Shown here piece by piece: positions 63,952 through 64,000 of a DNA stretch of 64,000 bases; positions within the stretch are counted from its first letter, which is position 1; the number at the start of each line of letters is the position of its first letter. The DNA comes from JAJFFW01 sp039197915. Lineage in GTDB: Bacteria > Pseudomonadota > Alphaproteobacteria > Caulobacterales > Parvularculaceae. Below the pieces are notes generated by a model, which saw only the letters and a program-made list of their open reading frames with translations, did not search any database and was not told where the DNA came from. The position numbers and the translations under genes were made by a program. The stretch covers positions 10,384-74,383 of the forward strand of contig JBCCTV010000001.1 of assembly GCA_039197915.1 (NCBI GenBank), read 5' to 3'.

Positions 63952-64000
63952 GGGCGCCACCGCAAAAAGGCTTCGATTAAGCGCAAGCCGGCGCGCTGGC

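Overview
This is a GC-rich bacterial chromosome segment, most likely from an alphaproteobacterium. The grounds are the hisA-hisF-hisE end of a his operon, a dnaK/dnaJ pair, a retroviral-type aspartic protease of the TIGR02281 kind, and a dispersed intergenic element of a style common in that class. Coding density is high. I see no rRNA, tRNA, CRISPR array, insertion sequence, phage module or replication origin. The genus cannot be fixed from the sequence.

Region 1-23.8 kb is a secretion locus. One reading frame on the minus strand starts at 17455 and stays open to the left edge, giving at least 5818 codons. It encodes a giant RTX (GGxGxDxLx) protein built from about 58 modules. Upstream on the same strand are a TolC-like outer-membrane channel and an HlyD-like adaptor. 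The HlyB/LapB-like ABC exporter is transcribed divergently. Together they look like a complete type I secretion system with its substrate.

Region 24-31.8 kb has an FAD-dependent oxidoreductase, then a LysR-type regulator divergent from dabB-dabA (an inorganic-carbon uptake system). cysD follows in the same direction with no cysN beside it. Region 31.9-40 kb has an ABC exporter paired with a protein that resembles a degenerate isocitrate dehydrogenase, then a coupled operon of LolD-type ATPase, FtsX-type permease and secreted AttH/CrtC-like protein.

Region 40-48.4 kb is mostly housekeeping and transport: an AmtB ammonium channel, a UbiH-family hydroxylase, the aspartic protease, dapB with two small upstream genes, an EntS-like MFS protein and an amino-acid permease. 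Region 48.4-64 kb has dnaK and dnaJ with a small monooxygenase-fold gene between them, a ComM/YifB AAA+ protein, a hybrid histidine kinase, an AmpG-like permease, a small lipoprotein, a PfkB-family kinase, and hisA, a CHAD protein, hisF and hisE, with the first three genes overlapping.

The most distinctive features are the giant RTX protein and its regular module spacing, the dabBA-cysD arrangement, the CHAD gene coupled into the his operon, the putative isocitrate dehydrogenase pseudoenzyme, and short in-frame tandem repeats at the ends or linkers of several unrelated proteins.
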